Source: Pseudomonadales bacterium
Lineage (GTDB): Bacteria > Pseudomonadota > Gammaproteobacteria > Pseudomonadales > Azotimanducaceae
DNA: 64,000 nt
Direction of reading: 5' to 3'
Assembly (NCBI GenBank): GCA_028281885.1
Contig: JANQJA010000009.1
Span: forward strand, 186,001-250,000
Under the pieces are notes generated by a model. It was not told where the DNA came from. It did no database searches and saw only the letters and a list, made by a program, of their open reading frames with translations. Both the position numbers and the translations under genes were made by a program. Of the stretch, positions 8,096 to 16,665 are shown piece by piece. Numbering within the stretch: the stretch's first letter is position 1; each line of letters starts with the position of its first letter.

Positions 8096-8136
8096 GAATC
8101 GCCCGAGGCCTCCCCCAAAGTGGTCCCGGACGATTC
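8096..8136 (-). terminator. Putative intrinsic terminator for leftward transcription
   Basis: Inverted repeat GAATCGCCCG / CGGACGATTC (nine of ten positions pair) with a 21-nt loop. On the minus strand the stem is followed by a six-T run (complement of the A-run at about 8089-8094), which fits a rho-independent terminator for the leftward PilZ transcript. On the plus strand the stem is followed by AAAA, so it would not end the SDR transcript in the usual way. Confidence 0.5.
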
Positions 8137-8141
8137 AAAAG

Positions 8142-8185
8142 GCCTGCGGTTCGTGACACCGTCTTGACGACTGGGTACCGCAGGC
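8142..8185. other. Stem-loop
   Basis: Perfect 9-bp inverted repeat GCCTGCGGT / ACCGCAGGC with a 26-nt loop, six nt after the preceding stem-loop. No T-run follows closely. It could help end the SDR transcript or bind a protein; function unknown. Confidence 0.4.
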
Positions 8186-8331
8186 AGGAGCTCTTGGACT
8201 CAATTATTTTAGACCGGCTTGTCCGAGGATTGTTGTCGCGGGTGGTAGGGGTATTCAGGTTGTGTTCAGTTTAAGTGTCCGGATTTGCCGGGCAGGAAAG
8301 GAGCGGGTGCGGGACGCGTCAGCGGCGGCTA

Positions 8332-8778
8332 CTAGTTCATGGCCGACACGCCGGCGACGGGAAATTCGTTGGCAATTCTCAGCTTGTCTTCGATCTGGAG
8401 CAGGGCGTGGTTGATCTCTTCGCCCTGCATGCTTTTGTCTTCAAAACAGAACCGCACGGAGGTGCACCACAGGCCGGCTTCGGTATTGTACTCACAGCTA
8501 ACGACCTGGGATCGCAGCTCACGCGCCTGGATTTCAAATACCCTGAGATCGAGGATGAGGCGCTCACCGACCTTGAACGAGTCCTCTGCACCGAACTGCA
8601 ATCCGGTAATACTGAAGTTGAGGCACTCAACGGTGGGATTGAGGGCCAGGATCCCCTTGATGCCGGGGCGAGCTACATCCAGTTCAAGGTCCGCTCGGGA
8701 GTAACGAGGCTGGCGCCTTCTTTCCTGGTCCATCGGTGATTCCTGGTCCATTTCTGTGCGCTTCTGGGTTATTTTCAT
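8332..8778 (-). CDS. PilZ-domain protein
   Basis: Up to 148 residues. The N-terminal ERRRQPRYSR supplies the RxxxR c-di-GMP-binding motif and CLNFSITGLQF the NxSxxG motif about 35 residues later, so this is a single-domain canonical PilZ protein likely to bind cyclic di-GMP. The C-terminal tail after RFCFEDKS is helical and may contact a partner. The start is uncertain: in-frame ATG codons at 8778, 8751 and 8733. The one at 8733 has the best ribosome binding site (CCAGGA) and leaves PilZ starting almost at once. No flagellar, pilus or cellulose gene is adjacent. The giant surface protein at 30.4 kb and a second PilZ protein at 51.9 kb show that biofilm-type regulation is relevant in this genome. 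Confidence 0.8.
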   Translation of the reverse strand: MKITQKRTEMDQESPMDQERRRQPRYSRADLELDVARPGIKGILALNPTVECLNFSITGLQFGAEDSFKVGERLILDLRVFEIQARELRSQVVSCEYNTEAGLWCTSVRFCFEDKSMQGEEINHALLQIEDKLRIANEFPVAGVSAMN

Positions 8779-8881
8779 CCACTAAGACAATGGATGATCA
8801 AAAAAGGTCCACAGCGGGCTCCATTATGTCTCCAATATTCGATAATTTCCATGTAAATAGTGTGATGTAAGTTGTTGCCCG

Positions 8882-8895
8882 ACCAATAAGTTGGT
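8882..8895. promoter_or_regulatory. Small inverted repeat in divergent promoter region
   Basis: ACCAA-TAAG-TTGGT lies in the 190-nt gap between the divergent PilZ and acyl-CoA synthetase genes, about 75 nt before the synthetase start. The size would suit a dimeric regulator operator. I recognise no regulator family; five-base arms can occur by chance. Confidence 0.25.
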
Positions 8896-8968
8896 AATAA
8901 GTGTGATCCCCGCTTGCCGGGTGAAAATGAAACAGTAATAAAAGCAATGAGTTAGAGGATAGAGGGAA

Positions 8969-10519
8969 ATGCATCCAACCAGACTAGCGCAGGCGAGTCC
9001 GGACAAGCCGGCCTATATCATGGCCGAGTCGGGCCAGGTCATCACCCGCCGTGAACTTGATGAAGCTTCAAACCAGATCGCGCACCTGCTGCGTCGTCAG
9101 GGGTTAAGGCGTGGCGATCACATCGCGATCCTGTTGGAGAATCATCCCCGTTTCATCCAGATCTGCCTCGCAGCACTGCGTTCCGGTTTGTATTACACGA
9201 CCATCAGCTACCGGCTGCAGGAAGATGAAGTGGAGTACATCGTCAACGATTGTGGTGCGCGCGCTTTTGTCACCTCGAAAGGGCGCACGAGTGTGGTGGA
9301 AAAACTCGTCGGCAAGATTCCGGACGTGGAACATTGCTACATGCTGGACGGCGTCATTGCCGGTTTTGATTCGCTGGAAGAGGCGATGGCCGCAATGCCG
9401 ACCACGCCGGTTGAAGATGAAAGCAATGGCGCAGCGATGCTGTATTCGTCAGGCACGACGGGTCGGCCGAAGGGCGTGCTGCATCCGCTGCCGGAAGGTC
9501 CGTTTGAGCCCGAAGATAATCAGGAGCCGCCTGTCTTTGCGACGCTGTACGCAGCGACCGAAGACAGCATCTATCTGTCTCCCGCGCCGCTCTATCATGC
9601 CGCGCCGCTGACATTCACCATGCGATTCATCTCGTTCGGCATGACCGTGGTGATCATGGATCATTTTGATGCCGAGGAGGCGCTGAAGGCGATCGAACGC
9701 TACAAGGTCACTCATTCCCAATGGGTACCCACCATGTTTATTCGCATGCTGAAACTCGATGAAGCGGTGCGACAGCAGTACGACCTGTCGAGTCTGGAAT
9801 GCGCCATTCACGCGGCGGCGCCCTGTCCGATCCCGGTGAAGGAGCAGATGATTGCATGGTGGGGACCGGTCATCCACGAATACTATGCCGGCTCGGAAGG
9901 TAATGGGTTTGTTGCCATCAACTCGGAAGAATGGCTGACGCACAAGGGATCGGTGGGTAAACCGATCATGACGCCGATCCATATCGTCGACGATGAAGGT
10001 AATGATGTGCCGACGGGTGAAACCGGCACCATCTACTTTGAGGGCGGCGCCTCGTTTGAGTATCACGGCGATGAAAAGAAAACGGCGGAGTCGAGACATC
10101 CCAAGGGGTGGAGTACGCTCGGGGATGTCGGCTATGTGGATGAGGAAGGCTTTCTTTACCTGACCGACCGCAAGAATTTCATGATTATCTCGGGCGGGGT
10201 GAACATCTATCCGCAGGAAACCGAGAACGTGCTGGTGACCCACCCACGGGTCATGGATGTGGCGGTGTTCGGTGTGCCGAACGATGATTTTGGCGAAGAA
10301 GTCAAAGCGGTGGTGCAGCCAAAGGACATGGCCGATGCCACGCCCGAGTTTGCCGAGGAACTGATCGAGTTCTGTCGCAGCCAGATGTCACATATCAAAT
10401 GTCCGCGCAGCGTCGACTTTCTGGAAGAACTGCCGCGTCATCCGACGGGCAAGCTCTACAAGCGACTCCTGAAAGACAAGTACTGGGAAGAAGCCAAGCA
10501 ACAGGGCAAAGCGAACTAA
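8969..10519 (+). CDS. Acyl-CoA synthetase (AMP-forming)
   Basis: 516 residues of the ANL superfamily. Motifs in order: the phosphate-binding loop LYSSGTTGRPKGV near residue 160, YAGSEGNGF (adenine-binding A5 region), STLGDVGYVDEEGFLYLTDR (A7/A8 hinge with the conserved Asp and Arg), and the catalytic lysine in PTGKLYKRLLKD near the C-terminus. It activates a carboxylic acid to its CoA thioester through an acyl-adenylate; chain or ring type cannot be assigned. It is clearly distinct from the two paralogues at 20-23.5 kb, whose loop is YTGGTTGMPKG. It is monocistronic, facing a convergent leftward gene whose stop is 7 nt away. The ATG follows a GAGGG that sits rather close. Confidence 0.93.
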   Translation: MHPTRLAQASPDKPAYIMAESGQVITRRELDEASNQIAHLLRRQGLRRGDHIAILLENHPRFIQICLAALRSGLYYTTISYRLQEDEVEYIVNDCGARAFVTSKGRTSVVEKLVGKIPDVEHCYMLDGVIAGFDSLEEAMAAMPTTPVEDESNGAAMLYSSGTTGRPKGVLHPLPEGPFEPEDNQEPPVFATLYAATEDSIYLSPAPLYHAAPLTFTMRFISFGMTVVIMDHFDAEEALKAIERYKVTHSQWVPTMFIRMLKLDEAVRQQYDLSSLECAIHAAAPCPIPVKEQMIAWWGPVIHEYYAGSEGNGFVAINSEEWLTHKGSVGKPIMTPIHIVDDEGNDVPTGETGTIYFEGGASFEYHGDEKKTAESRHPKGWSTLGDVGYVDEEGFLYLTDRKNFMIISGGVNIYPQETENVLVTHPRVMDVAVFGVPNDDFGEEVKAVVQPKDMADATPEFAEELIEFCRSQMSHIKCPRSVDFLEELPRHPTGKLYKRLLKDKYWEEAKQQGKAN

Positions 10520-10526
10520 CTAGTCA

Positions 10527-11426
10527 CTAGTAGATATCGCCGCGCAACAGGTTGGCCGGTGAGTACTGATCGGTCAGCACGCGTTTGTTGTGATTCCAGT
10601 CCTGGCCGCGGCTCATGTGGCGCGGATAATTCATGATCCTGACGTCGTAGCGTTCCAGTTCTGGCTGGAGTTCTGCGGCGCGTGCCTTGATGGTCTTGTC
10701 GTCCGGCAGGCCGTTTTCGCTGGCAATGACGACCCGGTTGCCGGTGATTGGCATCGTGAAGTTAAAGAAGGTGCCGAATGCCGCCTTGTAGGTTTCCGAT
10801 TCGTGATCGTAGAGCGCGCTGGTTGAAAACGTATTGGCGACGAGGACGCCGTCATCGTCGAGAATTTCTTTGATCTCCGCGAGGAATTCGACGGTCATGA
10901 GGTGTTCCGGAATGTAGTCGCCGGTAAACGCGTCGAGAATCACGAAGTCATACTGCTGGTCTCTCAGGATGGCCCGCTTTACGAACACGCGGGCGTCCGC
11001 CACGGTGACTTTCATGTTGTCGGTTTCGCGATATTGGAAGAACTGTTTCGCGACCCGCACTACTGCTTCGTCAATTTCCACCACGTCAATTCGCGCTTCG
11101 GGATACAGCGCCGACAGGGTCATGGGAATGGAGCCCCCGCCCAGGCCGAGCATCAGGATGCGGCGGGGCTCGGGTACCAACAGAAGGCCGCCCAGGCTCA
11201 TGCGTACGTAGGGAAAGACCAGTTTGCGGGGATTACGCAGATCCATGCAGGTCTGGTTGCGATCGCCGCGCTTGACGGCAAACACCAGGCAGCGTCGGGA
11301 GAACGATTCCCGCACCACGATGTTGCGGTAAAGCGATTTCTCCTGGTGGATATCCCTGGCGAATGTGGGTGCAGAAAAGGTAAGCACCAGCGCCACGAGG
11401 AATAACGACCTGGTGATGGTGGTCAT
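10527..11426 (-). CDS. Spermidine synthase-like protein with signal peptide or membrane anchor
   Basis: About 299 residues. After a hydrophobic N-terminus (MTTITRSLFLVALVLTFSAPTFA) comes a Rossmann methyltransferase-like domain with MLGLGGGSIPMTL, VVEIDEAVV and DAFTGDYIPEHLMT, as in polyamine aminopropyltransferases of the fused MFS/spermidine-synthase type. The catalytic-loop pattern of true spermidine synthases (D.TDP.GP) is replaced by DAFTGDYIP, so real aminopropyl transfer is doubtful. The ATG at 11426 overlaps the stop of the upstream membrane gene as ATGA, so the two are translationally coupled. In many bacteria the same two parts form a single protein. The hydrophobic start may be an export signal, or the last transmembrane helix of the split protein. 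Function unknown. Confidence 0.8.
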   Translation of the reverse strand: MTTITRSLFLVALVLTFSAPTFARDIHQEKSLYRNIVVRESFSRRCLVFAVKRGDRNQTCMDLRNPRKLVFPYVRMSLGGLLLVPEPRRILMLGLGGGSIPMTLSALYPEARIDVVEIDEAVVRVAKQFFQYRETDNMKVTVADARVFVKRAILRDQQYDFVILDAFTGDYIPEHLMTVEFLAEIKEILDDDGVLVANTFSTSALYDHESETYKAAFGTFFNFTMPITGNRVVIASENGLPDDKTIKARAAELQPELERYDVRIMNYPRHMSRGQDWNHNKRVLTDQYSPANLLRGDIY

Positions 11427-12037
11427 GCGGTTTCTCTGAGCCGGCCGGTCGTAAAGGCAACCAGTCCGCCCATCATGAGCACGGTAAACATGGTCCACAG
11501 AATCTGATTTACCTCGAACCAGAGCACCAGGTAGAACGAGGTTGCCAGCGTGCCGAGCGCGCTGCCCAGGGTCGAGACGAAATAGAGACCGCCAGCGATC
11601 CTGCCGCTGTGTTCTGTCGTTTGCACCATCAGCCGGACGGAATAGGGCGCGATCATGCCCAGTACGGCGGTCGGCACAAAAAACAGCAGGCTCGAGGCCA
11701 AGAGCGATCCGTAGCGGGGATCGATAACGCGGGCGAAGACGGCATCCATCATGGCGTTACCAAAGACGATGGTTGGCGTGAGCGTCAGCGCCGCTACGAC
11801 AAAAAAGCCGCCGTACCGCACGAGGCTGGGATTGTGGACGGACAATCGACCGCCGGTGAGGTAGCCGACCGACAGAGAGACCATGAATACGGTGATGATA
11901 CTGCCCCAGACATAGATGCTGCTGCCGAAGTAGGGTGCCAGGATCCGGCCGCCCAGCAGCTCGATGGACATGATGATAAAGCCGGAGGTGAAGGCGAGGG
12001 TGAGCACCAGAAGATTGGTGACAAGGTTACTGCGCAT
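11423..12037 (-). CDS. Integral membrane half of a split MFS/spermidine-synthase-type protein
   Basis: About 204 residues from the ATG at 12037 (an upstream in-frame start at 12082 is possible but would lie inside the divergent ABC gene). Roughly six or seven hydrophobic helices are visible, including TLAFTSGFIIMSIELLGGRILAP, typical of the membrane half of fused spermidine synthases. Short polar loops with RYG and PYSVRL follow the usual pattern. Its stop overlaps the start of the spermidine-synthase-like gene. It is divergent from the ABC exporter, with only about 20 nt between starts, so promoters must overlap. Substrate unknown; a partner role for the following gene is the most likely function. 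Confidence 0.8.
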   Translation of the reverse strand: MRSNLVTNLLVLTLAFTSGFIIMSIELLGGRILAPYFGSSIYVWGSIITVFMVSLSVGYLTGGRLSVHNPSLVRYGGFFVVAALTLTPTIVFGNAMMDAVFARVIDPRYGSLLASSLLFFVPTAVLGMIAPYSVRLMVQTTEHSGRIAGGLYFVSTLGSALGTLATSFYLVLWFEVNQILWTMFTVLMMGGLVAFTTGRLRETA

Positions 12038-12056
12038 GGCCGCAGTATAGGGTTTT

Positions 12057-13877
12057 GTGGCACAATTAAAAATTGTTGTCACCGCTACCCGTCCTTTGAA
12101 CTCGCTCTACAAACTGCTGCCCTTTGTGAAGCCGTACCAGTGGCAGATCTATGGTGCGTTCTCGACCTTCTTCGTCGCGCGGTTTTTTGAGGTCAACACG
12201 TTGTACCTCGTCTCCTACGGTCTCGATACCATCAAGCTGCAACTGGAAGGTGAATCGACGCCGTATTCGCTGGCGCAGATTGCACTAGCGATCGTCGGCA
12301 CCGTCACGGGTCGTTTTGTGTTTGTGGTGCATGCGCGCCGCGCCGTGAGGCGGGCCGGTATGTCCGTGTCGTTTGACCTGCGGCAGAAACTGTACGACTC
12401 GGTCCAGCAGCAGGGCAGTGACTTCTTTTCGCGGATGGGCGTTGGCGACATCATGACCCGTGCCATCCAGGACATTGCCCTGATTCAGCGACTGGTGGCC
12501 TTTGGCAGCGTGCAGATGGTCATTATCTTTTACGCACCCTTTTTCGCACTGTCCTACATGCTGTCGAAATCGGTCAGCCTGACGCTGCTGATCACGCCGC
12601 TCTTCCCCATCCTGTTTTTCTACGGCAAGTGGATCTCATCGCGTATGGCGATCGCGTCCCGGGAAGTTCAGGAACGACTGTCGGGGCTCTCCTCCCATGT
12701 GCAGGAAAATCTCGGTGGCATTCGAACCGTGCAGGCCATGGCGCAGGAGCAGAATGAGATAGGCCGGTTCTGGGAAACCAACGATGCCTATGGCCGCGCG
12801 TTCTATCGGCAGGCCCGGATCGAGTCACTGATGCATGCCTGGATGCCGTTTTTTGCTTCCGCCGCGCAGCTGGTGATCGTCACCTACGGCGGCTACCAGG
12901 TGATGCAGGGTGAGATGACCGTGGGCGATCTGCTGTTCTTCCTGTTTGCCATCAATATGCTGTTACAGCCGATCCGGATGGCAGGCACGTTTGTCACGCT
13001 GATCCAGCGGGCCTCGGTCGGCATGGGACGTCTCAGTGAAATCTTTGATGCCGAACCTGAAATCGTCGATGCGCCCAGCGGTGCGGCGCCGGCAACGGTG
13101 CGCGGTGAGTTTGAGCTTCGTCATCTGACCTTCAGCTATCCCGGCATCCAGACCCCGGCGCTGGACGATATCAACCTGCATATCAGGGCCGGAGAGTCGA
13201 TCGGCATCGTCGGTCGGGTCGGCGCGGGCAAATCGACCCTGCTCAAACAGTTCACGCGCATGTGCGATACCAATCGCGGGCAACTGTTCCTCGATGGTCA
13301 CGATGTCTGTGACTACCCCCTGGCCCAGCTTCGCTCGCAGGTTGCGCAGGTGCTACAGGACCCGTTCATGTTCGGCGAACCGCTGAAGAACAACATCAGT
13401 TACGACGATCCGGAGCGCGGTCTGGATTCGGTCTGGGATGCGGCGGATTCGGCGGCATTGCGTGGAACGATTGAGGAATTTCCGGCGCAGATGGACACGG
13501 TGGTTGGCGAACGTGGTGTCACGCTGTCAGGCGGGCAGAAACAGCGTGCCACCCTGGCGCGTGGCCTGATCCGTAATGCGCCGGTGCTGATTCTCGATGA
13601 CTGTTTCTCCAGCGTCGACACCGAGACCGAGGAACACATTCTGGCGCGGCTCAAATCCATGCGCAGTGACAAGACCACGATTCTGGTGAGCCACCGCGTT
13701 TCGACGCTGCGCCATTGCGATCGCATCCTGGTCCTCGAAGAGGGCAGGATTGCTGAACTGGGCAGCCACGAAGAACTGCTCCGCGCCAACGGCATCTACG
13801 CGGCACTGGAACGTATCCAGACCCAGGGCGCCGATCCGAGGCAGGGGTTGGAAGATCTGGAGGTGTCGCCGGCATGA
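12057..13877 (+). CDS. ABC exporter half-transporter A (degenerate nucleotide site)
   Basis: 606 residues: six-helix transmembrane domain (about 1-320) then an ATPase domain. Walker A GRVGAGKST near residue 386, signature LSGGQKQR, Walker B VLILDDCFSSVD near 509, and switch VSHRV. The residue after Walker B is Asp instead of the catalytic Glu, which marks the inactive half of heterodimeric exporters. The intact LSGGQ serves the partner's site. It overlaps the next gene as ATGA, and the two form one transporter in the inner membrane, similar to MdlA/B or BmrCD types; lipid-like or drug substrates are usual for the family. The start is a GTG at 12057 without a clear ribosome binding site; an in-frame TTG near 12093 is possible. 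Confidence 0.9.
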   Translation: MAQLKIVVTATRPLNSLYKLLPFVKPYQWQIYGAFSTFFVARFFEVNTLYLVSYGLDTIKLQLEGESTPYSLAQIALAIVGTVTGRFVFVVHARRAVRRAGMSVSFDLRQKLYDSVQQQGSDFFSRMGVGDIMTRAIQDIALIQRLVAFGSVQMVIIFYAPFFALSYMLSKSVSLTLLITPLFPILFFYGKWISSRMAIASREVQERLSGLSSHVQENLGGIRTVQAMAQEQNEIGRFWETNDAYGRAFYRQARIESLMHAWMPFFASAAQLVIVTYGGYQVMQGEMTVGDLLFFLFAINMLLQPIRMAGTFVTLIQRASVGMGRLSEIFDAEPEIVDAPSGAAPATVRGEFELRHLTFSYPGIQTPALDDINLHIRAGESIGIVGRVGAGKSTLLKQFTRMCDTNRGQLFLDGHDVCDYPLAQLRSQVAQVLQDPFMFGEPLKNNISYDDPERGLDSVWDAADSAALRGTIEEFPAQMDTVVGERGVTLSGGQKQRATLARGLIRNAPVLILDDCFSSVDTETEEHILARLKSMRSDKTTILVSHRVSTLRHCDRILVLEEGRIAELGSHEELLRANGIYAALERIQTQGADPRQGLEDLEVSPA

Positions 13878-15775
13878 GTGAAGTCCGCCGCGATCATTCG
13901 ATGTTCGACGCCGAGCTTTCCGGCGCGATCCTCAACCTGCAGCTGTTTGTTCGCATCCTGAAGTGGCTGAAGCCCTATCGTGTGACCCTAGCCGTCAGTG
14001 CCTGCCTGATCCTGATCAGCAGTACCTGTGTGGTGACCATGGAGATTGTGATCTCCCGGGTACTGGTTGACTACATTGTTTCCGGCGTCACCGAGAGCAA
14101 CATGCCGGACCTGGGCATGATCGAGCTGACCCAGTGGATTCATGAACAGACCGGTCTTGACCTGGTGTTGTCAGCAGGCCTGCTGTTTGCCGTGCTGATG
14201 ATCTTGTTCGGCCTGACGGCGCACTTCCACCGACTCACATTGGTGAGTTCGATTGTGCGGGCGCTGCGTGACCTGCGCCAGGACCTGTTTGCCCACATGG
14301 AAACCCGGCCCAGCTCGTTCTACGACAAGGTCGCGGTGGGCCGGATCATGACCCGGATCACCAACGACGTTGAGGCGCTGTACGAAATGTTGCGGGGCAT
14401 GGGCAGCCTGATCGGTGAGTTCGTGCCGTTTCTGGTGGCGCTGACCATCATGTTCTCCACCAGTGTCAAGATGACACTCATCCTGCTGCTGCTGGTGCCG
14501 ATCGTCGGCATCACCACCTATTTCTTTCGCCGCGCCAGTCGCGAAGTGTTTCGGCTGGTGCGCAATAGCGTCTCTGCATTGAACCAGAACCTGCAGGAAA
14601 ATCTTTCCGGTATCCAGGTGGTGCAGCTCAGTGAGCGGCAGCAGCGCAACCTGGACGTTTACACTCAGATCAACAAGAACAACCGGCGTTACGAATTCCG
14701 TTCGATCAACCTGTCGACTTTTTATGGCGCCTTCAATGATTCGCTGGCGTCTATCGGGCTGGGCCTCATTATCTGGTACGGCGGCGGTTCGGCGATTCAG
14801 GATGAAATGACGCTGGGCGGGGTGATCCTGTTCACCCGCTTCATGAACATGCTGTTTACCCCGGTAGTGATGCTGGGTGAACAACTGAATGTACTGTTTC
14901 GGGCGATGGCCAGCGGGGAGCGCATTTTCCAGGCGCTTGACTGGGATGAGCAGATTCATGAACCCGTAGAGCCGGCGAACCTGCCGGATCGTATCGCCGG
15001 CAAGCTGGAATTTCGCCATGTGAACTTCGAGTATGATCGCGGCGCCCCGATCCTGAAGGATGTGTCCTTTACGCTGGAGCCGGGCAAGAAAATGGCCATT
15101 GTGGGACCGACCGGCTCCGGCAAGAGCACCATGATTCGCCTGTTGGGAAGGTTCTACGATTTCGATCGTGGCATGATCTTCCTGGACGATGTCGATCTCA
15201 ATGACATTCATTCCAGCGACCTGCGCCGTCGGATTGGCGTCGTGCTGCAGGACTTTCACATTTTCTCTGGCAGCGTGATCGACAATATTATTCTGGGCAA
15301 TCCGGGTATCACCCGGGAACGTGCCATCGAGGCCGCCAGAACGGTCAACGCCGACTCGTTCATCGAGCGCCTGCCCCAGGGTTATGACACGCCGCTGGTG
15401 GAACGGGGGGCGAACCTGTCCCAGGGGCAGCGACAGCTACTGGCGTTTGCCCGGGTGCTGGCGGCCGACCCGGAGATTCTGATCCTCGATGAAGCCACGG
15501 CCAGTATCGACACCGAAACGGAACTGCTGATTCAGGACGGCTTGCGCAAGCTGCTGGAGGGGCGCACGTCGATCCTGATTGCCCATCGCCTGCAAACCAT
15601 TCAGGAAGCTGACCAGGTGCTGGTGTTGCACCATGGCGTCGTCAGGGAGTTTGGTACACACGAAGAGCTCCTGGCACTCAAGGGCATCTATTACACCCTG
15701 CATGAATTCCAGTTCCAGGATGTTTCGCTGGACGACGACGGCAACCCCATCACGGAAGAGTCTGAAGAAAGCTAG
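13874..15775 (+). CDS. ABC exporter half-transporter B (catalytic nucleotide site)
   Basis: 633 residues: transmembrane domain (about 20-340) and ATPase domain. Walker A GPTGSGKST near residue 411, signature changed to LSQGQRQL, Walker B ILILDEATASID near 535 with the catalytic Glu, and H-loop IAHRL. Combined with the partner this gives one consensus site (this Walker B plus the partner's LSGGQ) and one degenerate site (the partner's Asp plus this LSQGQ), exactly the asymmetry known for heterodimeric ABC exporters. The C-terminal tail is acidic (VSLDDDGNPITEESEES). Its TAG stop shares the bases CTAG with the convergent DUF1853 gene. No substrate-specific neighbour is present. Confidence 0.92.
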   Translation: MSEVRRDHSMFDAELSGAILNLQLFVRILKWLKPYRVTLAVSACLILISSTCVVTMEIVISRVLVDYIVSGVTESNMPDLGMIELTQWIHEQTGLDLVLSAGLLFAVLMILFGLTAHFHRLTLVSSIVRALRDLRQDLFAHMETRPSSFYDKVAVGRIMTRITNDVEALYEMLRGMGSLIGEFVPFLVALTIMFSTSVKMTLILLLLVPIVGITTYFFRRASREVFRLVRNSVSALNQNLQENLSGIQVVQLSERQQRNLDVYTQINKNNRRYEFRSINLSTFYGAFNDSLASIGLGLIIWYGGGSAIQDEMTLGGVILFTRFMNMLFTPVVMLGEQLNVLFRAMASGERIFQALDWDEQIHEPVEPANLPDRIAGKLEFRHVNFEYDRGAPILKDVSFTLEPGKKMAIVGPTGSGKSTMIRLLGRFYDFDRGMIFLDDVDLNDIHSSDLRRRIGVVLQDFHIFSGSVIDNIILGNPGITRERAIEAARTVNADSFIERLPQGYDTPLVERGANLSQGQRQLLAFARVLAADPEILILDEATASIDTETELLIQDGLRKLLEGRTSILIAHRLQTIQEADQVLVLHHGVVREFGTHEELLALKGIYYTLHEFQFQDVSLDDDGNPITEESEES

Positions 15776-16608
15776 GGCGCCGCTGTCCTTGCCAGCCAGC
15801 GATCATCCACCACAAAGCCGCGGTTGATTTCTCCCTTATCGTTCAGCACCGCCAGGTGAGTGGCCTGCTCCGTGGTATCGCGATCGAGCATGGTGGTCAA
15901 TTCGTTTGCGTCCATCACCGTCGTTGCATCGTCAACCTCAAGCGGGGCAAGCCACAACGACTTGGGCAGATAGACGAAGCGGTTGTCAGTGCTGGCAAGC
16001 GTGGACGGGAAGGCCGACTTGGTCAGCCACCAGCCGTGTTCGTGTGAAGGGTTGATGCTGTCCGGCTGGATGCGTTCCGAGTCCCAGGGGTGAAAAAGAC
16101 GTCCCTTCATCAGGCAGCGACTGCGTGCGATCCTGATGCCGAGGTCGTGCAATAGGGCGCGGGCGGCGGGGTGGTCACCGAGCCTCAGCTGATGCTGGTC
16201 GAGCCGCGCCAGTTTTTTGTCGAGACGATCCGTGGTGTTCGGCCCGTACCAGTTGGCGGCAATAGTCCGGTCACCGGTGCCCAGGTAGAACTTGATCGCT
16301 GCTTCCCAGTGTTCGATATCACCGTTTTCAACCTGCACCAGGAAATCGAATTCACCGACGGTTCGCTGCCCCTCAAATACCTGGAGGTTGTGGTCGATGA
16401 GTGTGTAATTGTCGCTCTGCTCGATCCAGGCCTGCAGCATTTTTTCCATGTGCTGGCCCAGTCGAAAACGGTGAGGATCGGGCGGCGGACTGACAGCGGT
16501 ATCGGAGACGTCGCCTTCATTGAATTCGCTCCAGGTTTCACCACGCACCAGTGCAACGCTGGTCAGGTACCAGATCAGATCGCGTTGAAGCCGGCGTGGG
16601 GAGTCCAT
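15772..16608 (-). CDS. DUF1853 family protein
   Basis: 278 residues. The central pattern matches DUF1853: LGQHMEKMLQAWI, then HNLQVFEGQRTVGEFDFLV, HWEAAIKFYLGTGD, WYGPNTTDRLDKKL and LDQHQLRL. The EFDFL...HWE.A.KFYLG core, with spaced acidic residues and a Lys, recalls PD-(D/E)XK nuclease folds; that is my inference, not an established function. No signal peptide is seen, so it is probably cytoplasmic. It is convergent with the ABC exporter, sharing CTAG at the stops, and its ATG at 16608 is about 57 nt from the divergent hydrolase. Confidence 0.85.
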   Translation of the reverse strand: MDSPRRLQRDLIWYLTSVALVRGETWSEFNEGDVSDTAVSPPPDPHRFRLGQHMEKMLQAWIEQSDNYTLIDHNLQVFEGQRTVGEFDFLVQVENGDIEHWEAAIKFYLGTGDRTIAANWYGPNTTDRLDKKLARLDQHQLRLGDHPAARALLHDLGIRIARSRCLMKGRLFHPWDSERIQPDSINPSHEHGWWLTKSAFPSTLASTDNRFVYLPKSLWLAPLEVDDATTVMDANELTTMLDRDTTEQATHLAVLNDKGEINRGFVVDDRWLARTAAP

Positions 16609-16665
16609 CTCGGAAGTATAACGGGGTGTTAGTATGACCTTCGTGGTATCGAAGGTGGCAAGTGA

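Larger units (their letters stand above)
8014..8331. other. Convergent intergenic region with two stem-loops
   Basis: 318 nt between the ends of the SDR gene (plus) and the PilZ gene (minus). It carries two adjacent inverted repeats, 8096-8136 and 8142-8185, described separately. From 8186 to 8331 I see no gene or clear motif. Confidence 0.7.

Noticed and set aside
14171..15259. 362-codon minus-strand open frame inside ABC exporter half B
   Set aside because: A His/Gln-rich antisense mirror of the ABC gene, with no family resemblance.
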